A stretch of DNA of 64,000 nt from Allomeiothermus silvanus DSM 9946 (GCF_000092125.1 NC_014212.1:640001-704000), one strand, 5' to 3'; shown: positions 34,318 to 45,385, counted from the stretch's first letter. A program made the numbers and translations. The notes: a model not told the origin generated them from the letters alone.

Positions 34318-35258
34318 AGGCGCTGCACCTCTGGGCGCTGGCCCTCGTCCTGCTGCTGAGCGCCTGCCAGGTCCAGGACTTCGCCCTGCGGCCCATCGAC
34401 GGCGACCGCCCGGTGCGGGCCGTGGCCACCGCCAACTTCGTCACCGACCTCGTGCAGCAGATCGGCGGGGAGCGGGTGCAGGTCACGGGCCTGATGGGCC
34501 CTGGCGTGGACCCCCACCTCTACAAGGCCTCGGCCGGGGACGTGCGCAAGCTCACCCAGGCCGACGTGGTGTTCTACAGCGGGCTGTTCCTCGAGGGCAA
34601 GATGGTCGAGCTCTTCGAGAAGATGCCCAAGGCCATCGCCATCACCGACGCCATCCCCCACGAGCTGCTCATCGCGCCGGAAGGCGGCTTCGAGGGCACC
34701 TACACCTACGACCCCCACGTCTGGTTCGACGTGAGCCTGTGGGCCCACACCGCCGAGGCCGTGCGGGACGGGCTCTCCAAGGTGGACCCGGCAGGCGCCG
34801 GCTACTACGCCGAACGCACCCGGCAGTACCAGGCCCGGCTGCAAGAGCTCGACGCCTGGGTCAAGCAGGAGATCGGGCGCATCCCCCCCGCGCAGCGGGT
34901 GATGGTGACCGCGCACGACGCCTTCGGCTACTTCGGGCGGCGCTACGGGCTCGAGGTGCGCGGCCTGCAGGGCGTCTCGACCGTGGCCGAGACCGGCACC
35001 CGCGACGTGCAGGAGCTCGCGGCCTTCCTGGCCGAGCGCGGCATCCGGGCCATCTTCGTCGAGTCGAGCGTGCCCCGGCGCTCGGTGGAGGCCGTGGTGG
35101 CGGCGGTGCGGGCCCGGGGCAAGGAGCTGCGCATCGGCGGCGAGCTCTTCTCCGACGCGGCCGGCGACCCCGGCACCCCCGAAGGCACCTACGTCGGCAT
35201 GGTCGAACACAACGTCAGAACCATCGTTTCGGCTCTGCTCGGAGGCGAACACCCATGA
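34314..35258 (+). CDS. Metal ABC transporter substrate-binding lipoprotein (ZnuA/TroA/MntC cluster A-I)
   Basis: The 314-aa protein starts with a lipobox ([13 protein letters not shown]). Metal ligands of the family are visible: His in [12 protein letters not shown], His in YDPHVWFD, Glu in IFVESSVP and Asp in GELFSDAAG. The His-rich loop typical of zinc-specific ZnuA is missing, which with the MntR regulator favours manganese. The ATG overlaps the regulator's stop; the longer open frame to 34008 lies in mntR. Confidence 0.92.
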   Translation: MKALHLWALALVLLLSACQVQDFALRPIDGDRPVRAVATANFVTDLVQQIGGERVQVTGLMGPGVDPHLYKASAGDVRKLTQADVVFYSGLFLEGKMVELFEKMPKAIAITDAIPHELLIAPEGGFEGTYTYDPHVWFDVSLWAHTAEAVRDGLSKVDPAGAGYYAERTRQYQARLQELDAWVKQEIGRIPPAQRVMVTAHDAFGYFGRRYGLEVRGLQGVSTVAETGTRDVQELAAFLAERGIRAIFVESSVPRRSVEAVVAAVRARGKELRIGGELFSDAAGDPGTPEGTYVGMVEHNVRTIVSALLGGEHP

Positions 35259-36031
35259 TCAAGTCCAGCATCAACGAACAAGCTTCGGCCCTTCCCCGGC
35301 GGGCGGCGCCCCTCGAGGTGCGCGACCTCACCGTGGCCTACCACGAGAAGCCCGTGCTGTGGGACGTGGATCTCTCCATCCCCGAAGGCCAGCTCTGCGC
35401 CATCGTCGGGCCCAACGGCGCGGGCAAGAGCACCCTGATCAAGGCCGTGCTGGGGCTCATCCCCAAGGCCTCGGGCACCGTGCAGTTCTTTGGGCAGCCG
35501 CTCGAGGCCGCCCGGCGCCGCATCGGCTACGTGCCCCAGCGCTCCTCCGTGGACTGGGACTTCCCCACCAACGCCCTGGACGTGGTGCTGATGGGGCTCT
35601 ACGGGCGGCTGGGCTGGTTCCGCCGGCCCGGCAAGGCCGAGCGCGAGGCCGCTATGCACGCGCTCGAGCAGGTCGGGCTCACCGCCTTCGCCCACCGCCA
35701 GATCGCCCAGCTCTCGGGCGGCCAGCAGCAGCGGGTCTTCCTGGCCCGCGCCCTGGCCCAGGCCTCCGACCTCTACTTCATGGACGAGCCCTTCGCCGGG
35801 GTGGACGCGGTCACCGAGGCCGCCATCCTGCAGGTGATGCGCGAGCTGAAGAAGCAGGGCAAGACCGTGGTGGTGGTGCACCATGACCTCGAGACGGTGC
35901 GCGACTACTTCGACCACCTCACCCTGCTCAACGTGCAGGTCATCGCCAGCGGGCCGCTCGAGCAGACCTTCACGCCCGAGAACCTCAAGGCCACCTACGG
36001 CGAGCGCATGAGCGTGGGCGTAGGGAGGTGA
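35255..36031 (+). CDS. Metal ABC transporter ATPase
   Basis: The 258-aa protein has Walker [10 protein letters not shown] (about 51-59), signature [17 protein letters not shown], Walker [14 protein letters not shown] and the H-loop VVHHDL. The motif [24 protein letters not shown] is typical of Mn/Zn/Fe importers. ATGA overlap with the binding protein gene. Confidence 0.94.
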   Translation: MIKSSINEQASALPRRAAPLEVRDLTVAYHEKPVLWDVDLSIPEGQLCAIVGPNGAGKSTLIKAVLGLIPKASGTVQFFGQPLEAARRRIGYVPQRSSVDWDFPTNALDVVLMGLYGRLGWFRRPGKAEREAAMHALEQVGLTAFAHRQIAQLSGGQQQRVFLARALAQASDLYFMDEPFAGVDAVTEAAILQVMRELKKQGKTVVVVHHDLETVRDYFDHLTLLNVQVIASGPLEQTFTPENLKATYGERMSVGVGR

Positions 36032-36035
36032 GGCC

Positions 36036-37193
36036 GTGGACCTCCTCGCCGGCATCTTCACCGACTACACCCTGCGCAACGTAGCGCTGGGCGCGGCACT
36101 GCTGGGCCTGGTGGGCGGGGTGCTGGGCAGCTTCGCCACGTTGCGCCGCCAGAGCCTGCTGGGCGACGTGCTGGCCCACGCCGCGCTCCCCGGCATCTGC
36201 TTGGCCTTCCTCCTCACCGGGACCAAGGCCCCGCTGATCCTGCTGCTGGGCGCGGGCCTGGCGGGCTGGCTGGCCTCACTGTTGATGCTCGCCATCCTGC
36301 GCAGCACCCGCCTGCCCGAGGACAGCACCCTGGGCGTGATCCTCAGCGGCTTCTTCGGCTTCGGCATCGGCCTCCTGACCTTCATCCAGCACAGCGGCGA
36401 CAGCGACCAGGCCGGTCTCGACAAGTTCATCTTCGGGCAGGCCGCCACCGTCGTGGGCGAGGACGTGCTGACCATGGCCGTTTTGGGCGGCGTCGCGCTC
36501 TTGCTGGTGGGCCTGCTGTACAAGGAGTTCAAGCTGCTCACCTTCGACCCCGCCTTCGCCTCGAGCCTGGGCCTCCCCGTGCGCGGCCTGGGCACGCTGC
36601 TGACCTCGCTGACGGTGATCGCGGTGATGATCGGGCTGCAGACCGTGGGCGTGGTGCTGATGGCCGCCATGCTCATCGCCCCGGCCGCCGCCGCGCGGCA
36701 GTGGACCAACCGCCTGAGCACCATGGTCTGGCTCTCCGCGGCCTTCGGCGTCCTGTCGGGCGTGCTGGGCGCGGTGATCTCGGCCACGCGCGAGAACCTG
36801 CCCACCGGCCCGCTGGTCGTGCTCACCGCCAGCCTCATCACCCTCTTCTCGCTGCTGCTGGCCCCCGAGCGCGGGCTGGTGTGGGACTGGCGGCGCACCC
36901 GCAACAACCGCCGCCGCATCCGCCTCGAGCGCCTGCTGCTCGACGCCCACGTGCTCTACAACCACGCCGAGCTCACCCCCGAGAGCCTGGCCCAGCGCCG
37001 CCGCACCGCCCCGGCCAGGGCCAAGGAGGAGCTCGAGGAGCTCGCCGCCCGGGGCTGGGTGACCGGGCGCGGGGAGCGCTGGGAGCTCACCGAGCAGGGC
37101 CACGCCGAGGCCCACCGCCTCGAGCAGGCCATGCGGGTGCTGCCCAAGGCCCTGAACCCGCGCGCCGAAGGCGGCGCAGGAGGTGCCGCGTGA
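36036..37193 (+). CDS. Metal ABC-3 permease with C-terminal winged-helix tail
   Basis: The first about 280 residues are a usual ABC-3 metal permease with eight or more membrane segments (LLGDVLAHAALPGICLAF; STLGVILSGFFGFGIGLLTF; GLQTVGVVLMAAMLIAPAAAARQW). Residues about 290-385 form a soluble tail rich in Arg and Glu (RRIRLERLLLDAHVLYNHAELTPESLA...LEELAARGWVTGRGERWELTEQGHAEAHRLEQAM). It looks like a winged helix akin to DtxR-type domains. Ordinary ZnuB/MntB proteins stop near residue 280. GTG start with an AGGTGAG-type site. Confidence 0.88.
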   Translation: MDLLAGIFTDYTLRNVALGAALLGLVGGVLGSFATLRRQSLLGDVLAHAALPGICLAFLLTGTKAPLILLLGAGLAGWLASLLMLAILRSTRLPEDSTLGVILSGFFGFGIGLLTFIQHSGDSDQAGLDKFIFGQAATVVGEDVLTMAVLGGVALLLVGLLYKEFKLLTFDPAFASSLGLPVRGLGTLLTSLTVIAVMIGLQTVGVVLMAAMLIAPAAAARQWTNRLSTMVWLSAAFGVLSGVLGAVISATRENLPTGPLVVLTASLITLFSLLLAPERGLVWDWRRTRNNRRRIRLERLLLDAHVLYNHAELTPESLAQRRRTAPARAKEELEELAARGWVTGRGERWELTEQGHAEAHRLEQAMRVLPKALNPRAEGGAGGAA

Positions 37194-38275
37194 GCTCCGA
37201 CTTCGTCATCGTCCTCACCGCCATCTTCGTCTCCACCGCCTCGGCGCTGCTGGGCAGCTTCCTGGTGCTGCGCCGTATGGCCCTGATGGCCGACGCCATC
37301 TCGCACGCGGTGCTCCCCGGCATCGTGCTGGCCTTCTGGGTCTCCGGGGGCGAGCGGGCCACGGCCCCGGCGCTGCTGGGCGCCGCCGCAGCCGGGCTGC
37401 TCACCGTGACGCTGGTGGAGTGGCTCACCCGTACCGGGCGCATCAAGAACGACGCGGCCATCGGGCTGGTCTTCCCCGCCCTCTTCAGCCTCGGGGTGCT
37501 GGCGGTGTCGCTGTACTTCCGCAACGTCCACCTCGACCTCGACGCGGTGCTCTACGGCGAGATCGCCTACGCCCCCTTCAACACCCTCGAGGCCTTCGGC
37601 CTCAACCTGGGGCCGGAGTCGCTGTGGATCATGGGCGGCCTGACCCTCGTCAACCTGCTGTTCGTGCTGCTGTTCTACAAGGAGCTCAAGCTCTCGACCT
37701 TCGACGCAGGGCTGGCGGCGGCCCTGGGCTTCCTGCCCGCCGTGCTGCACTACGCCCTGATGAGCCTGGTCTCGCTCACCGCCGTGGGCGCGTTCCAGTC
37801 GGTGGGGGCCATCCTGATCGTGGCCTTCCTGATCATCCCCCCCGCCACTGCCTACCTCCTCACCCAGCGCCTGCCGGTGATGATCGCCCTGGCGGTGCTG
37901 GTGGGGGCGGTCTCGAGCGTGCTGGGCTACGTGCTCGCCATCCTGCTCGACGCCTCCATCGCCGGGATGATGGCCACCGTGGCTGGGCTGCTCTTCGGGC
38001 TGGCCTGGCTGTTCTCGCCCGTGGGCGGGGTGCTCACCGCCCGCAACCGCCGCGAGCGCCAGCGCCGCGAGTTCGCCGCCCGCCTGCTGCTGGCCCACCT
38101 GGCCCACCACGACCGGCCCGTCCCGGCGCGGGAGGTGCTCGAGGAGTTCGGCTGGAGCCCCGCCTTCCTGGCCCAGGCCCAGCAGTGGGCCCAGCGCGAA
38201 GGGCTCCTCGCGGGCGACCCCAACGGGCTGCGGCTGACGGCTCGAGGCGCAGCTTTGGCGGGGGAAAGGCCGTAG
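37190..38275 (+). CDS. Metal ABC-3 permease, second copy, also with a C-terminal tail
   Basis: The 361-aa protein has the same permease core (MALMADAISHAVLPGIVLAFWVSGG; GAFQSVGAILIVAFLIIPPATAYLLTQRLPVM). It ends in an about 80-residue soluble tail (RRERQRREFAARLLLAHLAHHDRPVPAREVLEEFGWSPAFLAQAQQWAQREGLL...LRLTARGAAL) that again reads like a winged helix. GTG 37190 overlaps the first permease stop (GTGA). The pair probably forms a heterodimeric channel. Confidence 0.88.
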   Translation: MSSDFVIVLTAIFVSTASALLGSFLVLRRMALMADAISHAVLPGIVLAFWVSGGERATAPALLGAAAAGLLTVTLVEWLTRTGRIKNDAAIGLVFPALFSLGVLAVSLYFRNVHLDLDAVLYGEIAYAPFNTLEAFGLNLGPESLWIMGGLTLVNLLFVLLFYKELKLSTFDAGLAAALGFLPAVLHYALMSLVSLTAVGAFQSVGAILIVAFLIIPPATAYLLTQRLPVMIALAVLVGAVSSVLGYVLAILLDASIAGMMATVAGLLFGLAWLFSPVGGVLTARNRRERQRREFAARLLLAHLAHHDRPVPAREVLEEFGWSPAFLAQAQQWAQREGLLAGDPNGLRLTARGAALAGERP

Positions 38276-38277
38276 GG

Positions 38278-38480
38278 GGGGGTCGATAGTCGATAGCTGA
38301 TAGCCGAACGCCAAACGCAAAACGCAAGATGCAAGACGCAAGACGCCCCTTCTCCACCCCCCTTAGCAAGGGGGGCCGGGGGGGATAAACCCTCCCCGCC
38401 CGCGGGGAGGGAAGGGGAGGGGTGCTTTTCACCACGGGCCACACGCCACGTGCCTCCCGCTGACGGCTGACCGCCAATAA
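38278..38480 (+). repeat. Composite intergenic repeat, copy 1
   Basis: In order: GTCGATAGTCGATAGCTGAT-type 7-8-mers running into CCGAACGCCAAACGC, a hairpin CCCCCCTT-AGC-AAGGGGGG (38357-38375), a hairpin CCCTCCCCGC-CC-GCGGGGAGGG (38390-38411), then GGCCAC and CCGCTGACGGCTGACCGCC. An inverted copy with the same parts in reverse order lies at 45408-45582. Neither hairpin has a T-run. Confidence 0.75.
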
Positions 38481-38500
38481 CTCACTCGAGGAGATCGATT

Positions 38501-40711
38501 GTGATCAAACGATGGAGATTCACCCTCGCCTGTGCCGTGCTGCTGGGCTCTTGCCCTGCGCTGGCCCAGCCCCTCTACAAAGACCCCGCGCAGCCGGTGG
38601 AGAAGCGCGTCGCCGACCTGCTCGCGCGCATGACGCTGGAGGAGAAGCTGGGGCAGATGACGCAGGTGGCGGTGTCCAAGCTGATGTCGGACGGCTGGGG
38701 GCTGGGGCCGCTGAAGGGGGAGTTGCTCGAGCGCTACCTCGTGCAGCGCGGCATCGGCTCGGTGCTCTCGGGCGGGGGGATGGGGCCGGTGCCCAACACG
38801 CCCCGCGCCTGGGCCGAGATGACCAACGCCATCCAGCGGGCGGCGGTGGAGAAGGGCCGCCTGGGCATCCCCTTGCTTTACGGCGTGGACGCGGTGCACG
38901 GGCACAACAACGTCGTGGGGGCCACCCTCTATCCCCATAGCCTGGGCCTGGCGGCCACCTGGAACCCGGCCCTGGTGGAGCAGGTGGCCCGGCGGGTGGG
39001 GCAGGAGCTGCGGGCCACGGGCACGCTGTGGAACTTTGCCCCCGTGGCCGACCTGGGTCGTGACCCGCGCTGGGGCCGCTTCTACGAGACCTTCGGCGAG
39101 GACCCGCTGCTGGCGGGTAGCCTGGTGGCCGCGACGGTGCGGGGCCTGCAGGCTGGCCGCGTCGCCGCGACGCTCAAGCACTTCACCGGCTACGGCCAGC
39201 CCCTCGGCGGCACCGACCGCAGCCCGGCCTTCCTGGCCCCCCGCACCCTTCAGGAGGTGTGGCTGCCGCCCTTCCGGGCGGGCCTCGAGGCCGGCGCCCT
39301 CACGGTGATGGCCAACAGCGGCTCACTCAACGGCGTGCCGGTGCACGCCTCGCGCTACCTGCTCACCGACGTGCTGCGCGGCCAGATGGGCTTCAAAGGC
39401 GTGGTGATCTCCGACTGGAACGACATCGACAAGCTCGTGGGCGACCACAAGGCCGCCGCCGGCTTCGCCGACGCCGTGGCCATGAGCATCAACGCCGGCG
39501 TGGACGTGTACATGGTGCCCATGGAGGTCGACCGCTACCTCCAGACCCTCAAGGAACTCGTCGAGGCCGGCCGGATCTCCCGCGCCCGCGTCGACGAGGC
39601 GGCAGGCCGCGTCCTGTGGCTGAAGTTCCAGCTCGGCCTCTTCGAGCGCCCCTACGTCGAGGCGGCCGAGGCCGAGAAGGTGGTCGAGGCCCAGCGCCCC
39701 CTGGCCAAGCAGGCCGCCCTCGAGTCCATCACCCTGCTGGAAAACGCCGCCTTCACCCTGCCGCTCACCAACGTCAAGACCCTGCTCGTCACCGGCCCCG
39801 CCGCCACCGACAAGACCATGCAGATGGGCGGCTGGAGCATCGACTGGCAGGGCAAGGAGGGGGCCAAGGCCCCCGGGGCGACGGTGCTCGAGGGCCTCCA
39901 GAAGGGCGCCCCCCAGGGCGTGAAGGTGGCCTACGCCGACCCCAAGGACGCCAGGGCCCTCGCCGCCGCGGTCAGGGCCTCCGACGCGGTGGTGGTGGCC
40001 CTGGGCGAGAAGCCCTACGCCGAGAACGAGGGCAACAACCTCACCGGCGAGCTCCCCGCCGAGCAGTACAAGCTGCTGCGTGACCTCAAGGCCCTGGGCA
40101 AGCCGGTCGTGCTGGTGCTGCTCGCCGGCCGCCCCCTGGCCTTCCCCGACGACGCGTGGCTCGTCCCCAAGGCCATCCTCATGGCCTACCTCCCCGGCTC
40201 TGAAGCGGGCAGCGCCCTGGCCGACGTGCTCTTCGGCCGCCACAACCCCAGCGGCCGCCTGCCCTTCACCTGGCCCAAGCTCTTCGGCCAGGTGCCCTTC
40301 ACCTACGACCGCTACCCCGACATCTACCCCAAGGCCGAGCCGCTCTACCCCTTCGGCTACGGCCTGAGCTACACCGACTTCACCTACCGCCTACAGGCCG
40401 CCCGAGCCACCGCCAACGCCGTGGAGGTGGACGTCGAGGTCCGCAACACCGGCAAACGCGCCGGCAGCGACGTCGTCCAGCTCTACACCCGCTTCCCCCC
40501 GCTCGGCCTCCTAGCCCCCCGCGAACGCCTGGTGGCCTTCACCAAGGTGAACCTCGAGCCCGGCCAAACCCGCACCCTCAAGCTCACCGCCCCTCTAGAC
40601 CGCTTCGCCCTGGTGCCGGGCGACGTGTTCAGCCTCGAGCTGCCCCGCGTGCTGCCTGGGCGCTACGTTTTGCGGGTGGGGGAGCAGACGGTGGGGGTGG
40701 AGGTGCGGTGA
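38501..40711 (+). CDS. bglX: Periplasmic beta-glucosidase, GH3
   Basis: The 736-aa protein has a signal peptide (MIKRWRFTLACAVLLGSCPALAQ), the GH3 N-terminal barrel (PLLYGVDAVHGHNNVVGATLYPHSLGLAATWNP), nucleophile D305 in GVVISDWNDI, the C-terminal alpha/beta domain and a fibronectin-III-like end (VEVRNTGKRAGSDVVQLYTRFP). It hydrolyses beta-glucosides or beta-xylosides outside the cytosol. GTG start with GAGGAG (38488-38493) seven bases before it. It lies upstream of the xylose genes, which suggests plant-polysaccharide use. Confidence 0.93.
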   Translation: MIKRWRFTLACAVLLGSCPALAQPLYKDPAQPVEKRVADLLARMTLEEKLGQMTQVAVSKLMSDGWGLGPLKGELLERYLVQRGIGSVLSGGGMGPVPNTPRAWAEMTNAIQRAAVEKGRLGIPLLYGVDAVHGHNNVVGATLYPHSLGLAATWNPALVEQVARRVGQELRATGTLWNFAPVADLGRDPRWGRFYETFGEDPLLAGSLVAATVRGLQAGRVAATLKHFTGYGQPLGGTDRSPAFLAPRTLQEVWLPPFRAGLEAGALTVMANSGSLNGVPVHASRYLLTDVLRGQMGFKGVVISDWNDIDKLVGDHKAAAGFADAVAMSINAGVDVYMVPMEVDRYLQTLKELVEAGRISRARVDEAAGRVLWLKFQLGLFERPYVEAAEAEKVVEAQRPLAKQAALESITLLENAAFTLPLTNVKTLLVTGPAATDKTMQMGGWSIDWQGKEGAKAPGATVLEGLQKGAPQGVKVAYADPKDARALAAAVRASDAVVVALGEKPYAENEGNNLTGELPAEQYKLLRDLKALGKPVVLVLLAGRPLAFPDDAWLVPKAILMAYLPGSEAGSALADVLFGRHNPSGRLPFTWPKLFGQVPFTYDRYPDIYPKAEPLYPFGYGLSYTDFTYRLQAARATANAVEVDVEVRNTGKRAGSDVVQLYTRFPPLGLLAPRERLVAFTKVNLEPGQTRTLKLTAPLDRFALVPGDVFSLELPRVLPGRYVLRVGEQTVGVEVR

Positions 40712-40713
40712 GG

Positions 40714-40771
40714 GTCGATAGTCGAACGCCGAACGCTGAACGCCGAACGCCGAACGCTGAACGCCATTCGG
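40714..40771. repeat. Dispersed 'CCGAACGC' repeat after bglX
   Basis: GTCGATAGTCGAACGCCGAA followed by repeated CGCTGAACGC units. Same family as at 38290 and 47085. Confidence 0.65.
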
Positions 40772-41102
40772 GATCAATTATCCACTGGGGTTGTGACCGA
40801 CCCGACAGCTAACTACAGCCCCACTCCCCAGGGGACACCCGCTCGACCTGCGAGCCCGTCCCCGGCCGGGGTGGCGGGGTGTCGGGGGAGCCCAGGGGGA
40901 GCAGGTTTCCGGCGTATGCCAGATCGCGTACCGCGATGCCCTCGCCATGTGGAATGGCCTCCCCCTCGCTCCCCCGACGGCGGAACCGTGGTCGCCAAAC
41001 CATAGCACCGCAGCACACCCCCCGCCAAAAGAGAAACGAACAGAGCGAACACGAAACCCGCCCCTACCCGTGCTGAGCTGCTCGAGTAAGATGGCGGCAC
41101 CG
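40772..41102. other. Intergenic stretch without a recognised gene
   Basis: The 331 bases between the repeat and the shortened binding-protein gene hold only a G+C-rich inverted stretch (CCCGTCCCCGGCCGGGGTGG near 40856-40875). Short open frames on both strands have no family likeness. No promoter is clear. Confidence 0.5.
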
Positions 41103-41888
41103 ATGATGCTCAAGCCTTCCTGGACCACCTTGCGGCTCGCTGCCTTGTTGACCCTGCTGGCAAACGCCCTGCTCCCGAGCACCGCACAACCGTCCAAGGT
41201 GACGGTGGGGGTGAGCTGGGGACACCTCGAGGGCGAGTGGAAGATCCACGAGGACGCGCTGCGGGCCCGGCTGGGCTCGCTGGGGGCGCAGTACACCCGC
41301 ACCGACGCCAAAGGCTCGTCCGCCCAGCAGCTAAGGGACATGGACGCGCTCGCCGCCAAGGGCGCGGACGTGCTGATCGTGGTCGCCGCCAACCCCGAAG
41401 CCCTCCGCCCCGGCCTCGCCCGCGCCCAGGCCGCCGGCATCCCGGTGGTGGCCTACGACCGCCCGGTGCCCGACCCCGCCGCCTTCTACGTGGGCTTCGA
41501 CGAGCTCGAGGCCGGCCGGATGCAAGCCAGGGCGGTGTACGCCGTCCGGCCGCACGGTCGCTACGCGCTGTTGCTCGGGCCGGGCGCCGAACGGGTGCGC
41601 CAGGGGCTGCTCGAGCGGCTCGAGGCTGCCCTCAAGGCCGGCGACGTCCGGGTGGTGGCCGAGCGCTCGGTCGCGGTGCGGCTGGCTCGAGGCGCCGCCC
41701 CCGCCGCCCTCGCCTTCGAGGGAGCCAAGGCCGGCCCCCTCACCCTGGGCCCGGTCATGCTCGAGGCGCTGCTGGTCAGGCCAGTCCCCGTCACCCCGGC
41801 CAACCTCGACGCCGTGCTCAGGGCGGGCTGGGTCAGCAAGGCGGCCCTGTGCCAGGGCGTGAGGGCGGCTCCCCCGGCTTGCCGCTGA
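41103..41888 (+). CDS. Shortened XylF/RbsB-like sugar-binding protein
   Basis: After a signal peptide (TLRLAALLTLLANALLPSTAQ) comes VTVGVSWGHLEGEWKIHEDALRARLGSLGAQYTRTDAKGSSAQQLRDMDALAAKGADVLIVVAANPEALRPGLARAQAAGIPVVAYDRPV, the N-terminal lobe of xylose-type binding proteins. The C-terminal lobe is compressed: the protein is 261 aa where 330 is usual. No ABC permease or ATPase genes accompany it. It may be a remnant or a sensor-like protein. ATG 41106 is an equal start candidate. Confidence 0.6.
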   Translation: MMLKPSWTTLRLAALLTLLANALLPSTAQPSKVTVGVSWGHLEGEWKIHEDALRARLGSLGAQYTRTDAKGSSAQQLRDMDALAAKGADVLIVVAANPEALRPGLARAQAAGIPVVAYDRPVPDPAAFYVGFDELEAGRMQARAVYAVRPHGRYALLLGPGAERVRQGLLERLEAALKAGDVRVVAERSVAVRLARGAAPAALAFEGAKAGPLTLGPVMLEALLVRPVPVTPANLDAVLRAGWVSKAALCQGVRAAPPACR

Positions 41889-41926
41889 GCGCCCGACCAG
41901 CCACTAACCCCCCCGCGTCGCCCGGT

Positions 41927-41956
41927 TTGACGGGGTGAGCGGGCATCCGCTAATAT
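41927..41956 (+). promoter_or_regulatory. Sigma-A promoter of the xyl genes
   Basis: TTGACG (41927-41932), 18-base spacer, TAATAT (41951-41956). An imperfect dyad (TTCATGTCTCGAACTTGAG, about 41958-41976) covers the +1 region and may be the XylR operator. Confidence 0.6.
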
Positions 41957-42012
41957 GTTCATGTCTCGAACTTGAGCCCACGGCCCAGCACGACCGCACG
42001 GGAGGAGGGTCC

Positions 42013-43161
42013 ATGCCTGTTCGCCCCAGAACCGCCAACACCAACTCGGGAACGGGGGTCCTGCGCCACCTCAACCGCTCGCTGGTGCTGCGCACCCTCT
42101 GGCAGCAGCCGGGCCTCTCGCGCTCGGAGCTGGCCCGGGAGCTGGGGCTGGCAAAGTCCACCGTCTCGGTGGTGGTGGCCGAGCTGCTGGGCGAGGGGCT
42201 GCTGCAGGAAGGGGAGGAGGTGCCCGGCGGGGTGGGGCGGCCCTCGCGGGCCCTCGAGCTCGACCGCGCGAGGAACCTGGTGGCGGCCTGGGAGGTCAAC
42301 GTGGACTACCTGGCCGTGCGGCTGCAGAACCTGATGGGGGAGGTGCGCCACGCCCAGGACCTGGAGCTCGGGCCCGAGCCCGACCCCGGCGACTGCCTCG
42401 ACCGGCTGGCGGAGGCCACCCGGGGCCTGCTGCAGGGCGCCGGCCCGGGGGTGCGCCTGCTGGGGCTGTGCCTGACGGTGCCGGGGTTGGTCGAGCCCAC
42501 CCAGGGCCACCTCACCCTCGCCCCCAACCTCGGCTGGCGCGACCTGCCGCTGCTGGCGATGCTGGGGCACAAGCTCGAGCGGCACAAGCTCCGCGTGGAG
42601 GCCCCGCCCACCCTGGAGAACGAGGCCAACACCGCCGCGCTGGGGGTGTACACCCTGGGCGAGTGGCGCGCGGCCAACCTGGTCTACCTGAGCCTGGGGA
42701 CCGGGCTGGGGGGCGGGCTGGTGCTGGGCCACCAGCTCTTCTCGGGCAGCTACGGGCACGCGGGGGAGGTCGGGCATGTTCCCCTCGACCCCCAGGGGCC
42801 GCCCTGCCGCTGCGGCAAGCGGGGCTGCGCCGAGACCTTCGTCAGCCTCAAGGCCTGGCGGGCCGACCCCACCGAGGCCGGCCTCGAGCGCATGGCTGAC
42901 AAGCTGGGGCTCTTGCTGGCCCACCTCCTCAACCTCCTCGACCCCGACGTGGTGGTGCTGGGCGGCCCGCTGGCGGAGGAGATCGGGCCCCGGCTGCTGC
43001 CGCCGGCCCGCGAGGCCGCCCGGCGCTACGCCCTCGAGCAGCCCGCCCGCACCGCGCAGGTCGTGCTCTCGCCCTTCGGCCGCGACAGCGCGATCCTGGG
43101 GGCCGGGGTGCTGGCGATCCGCGCCTTCCTCGAGGCCCAGCAGGCCGGGGTGGGGGCGTGA
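42013..43161 (+). CDS. xylR: ROK-family regulator (XylR/NagC type)
   Basis: The 382-aa protein has an N-terminal MarR-like winged helix (VLRTLWQQPGLSRSELARELGLAKSTVSVVVAELLGEGLL) and a ROK sugar-kinase-like domain with YLSLGTGLGGGLVLG, GHVPLDPQGPPCRCGKRGCAETF (zinc-binding CxCGxxGCxE) and VVVLGGPL. GGAGGAGGG before ATG 42013 fixes the start. It is directly followed by xylA and so should be the xylose repressor. Confidence 0.9.
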   Translation: MPVRPRTANTNSGTGVLRHLNRSLVLRTLWQQPGLSRSELARELGLAKSTVSVVVAELLGEGLLQEGEEVPGGVGRPSRALELDRARNLVAAWEVNVDYLAVRLQNLMGEVRHAQDLELGPEPDPGDCLDRLAEATRGLLQGAGPGVRLLGLCLTVPGLVEPTQGHLTLAPNLGWRDLPLLAMLGHKLERHKLRVEAPPTLENEANTAALGVYTLGEWRAANLVYLSLGTGLGGGLVLGHQLFSGSYGHAGEVGHVPLDPQGPPCRCGKRGCAETFVSLKAWRADPTEAGLERMADKLGLLLAHLLNLLDPDVVVLGGPLAEEIGPRLLPPAREAARRYALEQPARTAQVVLSPFGRDSAILGAGVLAIRAFLEAQQAGVGA

Positions 43162-43248
43162 GCCGCGGCAGGCCCGCCGCCCGGCCGCCGTAGGGCGCCC
43201 CCCGCCGGCCCTTCCGCCCTCAGCCATCCTTCCCCCAGGAGTCCTGCC

Positions 43249-44412
<1,164 letters not shown>

Positions 44413-44464
44413 GGGGCCCGCAGGCCCGCGGCGCTTGGTAGAGTTTGGGAAGGGTTAACGCCTC

Positions 44465-45385
44465 ATGAGACCTGAAATCCTCCACAACTCCAAGCTCCGC
44501 CTCACCGTCCTCCCCGGCTTGGGGGCGAGCATCGGCGGCCTCGAGCTCTACCGCGAGGGCTTCTGGCTGCCGCTGCTGCGCCCGACCTCGCTGGCCGCCG
44601 TGGCCGCGGGGGCCTCGCCCGGCACCTCGAGCTACATCCTGGCCCCCTACTCCAACCGCATCCGCGAGGGGCGCTTCAGCTTCCGCGGCAGGAGCTACCA
44701 GCTCCTGCCCAACTGGCCCGACGGGGAGCAGACCATCCACGGCGAGGTGCATGGCCGCCCCTGGACCGTCGTCGAGCGCAGCGAGGGCCTGCTGGTGTGC
44801 CACTTCAACGCCAACAACCCCCAGGCCCTCAACTTCCCCTTCCGCTATACCGTGCGGGCGGTGTACTGGCTGGGCGACAGCAGCCTGCGCATGAGCCTCG
44901 AGCTCACCAACACCGGCGAGGAGGCCATGCCCGCGGGCTTCGGCTTCCACCCCTACTTCGTGCGGCGCCTGGGCGCCAGCCTCGACCCCCTGCTCTCCTT
45001 CCGCGCCGCCCGGGTCTACCTCACCAACGGCAGCCGCATCCCCGACGAGCCCCCCGTCCCGCTGCCCCCCGGCTTCGACTTCTCCACCCCCCGCCCCCTG
45101 GGCGACGCCGCCTTCGACCACGTCTTCAACGGCTGGGACGGGTCGCTCAGCCTCGAGTGGCCCGGCATCGACGTGCGCCTGCAGCTCGAGGCCGACCCCG
45201 TCTTCTCCCACCTCGTGGTGTTCACCGCCCCCGACGGCACGCTGGCCCTCGAGCCCGTCTCCCACGCCACCGACGGCTTCAACCTCATGGACCGCGGCTG
45301 GCCCGACACCGGCGTGCGCGTCCTCGAGCCCGGCGAAAGCCTCGCCGGCGAGGTGCGGATCAAGGTCCGGGCGGAGGGGTGGTAG
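44465..45385 (+). CDS. galM: Aldose 1-epimerase (mutarotase)
   Basis: The 306-aa galactose-mutarotase-like protein has the family motifs [41 protein letters not shown] and a late acidic residue region ([24 protein letters not shown]). It speeds alpha/beta anomer exchange, supplying the ring form used by xylose isomerase. Confidence 0.9.
   Translation: MRPEILHNSKLRLTVLPGLGASIGGLELYREGFWLPLLRPTSLAAVAAGASPGTSSYILAPYSNRIREGRFSFRGRSYQLLPNWPDGEQTIHGEVHGRPWTVVERSEGLLVCHFNANNPQALNFPFRYTVRAVYWLGDSSLRMSLELTNTGEEAMPAGFGFHPYFVRRLGASLDPLLSFRAARVYLTNGSRIPDEPPVPLPPGFDFSTPRPLGDAAFDHVFNGWDGSLSLEWPGIDVRLQLEADPVFSHLVVFTAPDGTLALEPVSHATDGFNLMDRGWPDTGVRVLEPGESLAGEVRIKVRAEGW

Noticed and set aside
38357-38411. The two G+C hairpins of the composite repeat as rho-independent terminators
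   Set aside because: No T-run follows either hairpin on either strand; their repeated occurrence with flanking tracts fits a repeat element better.
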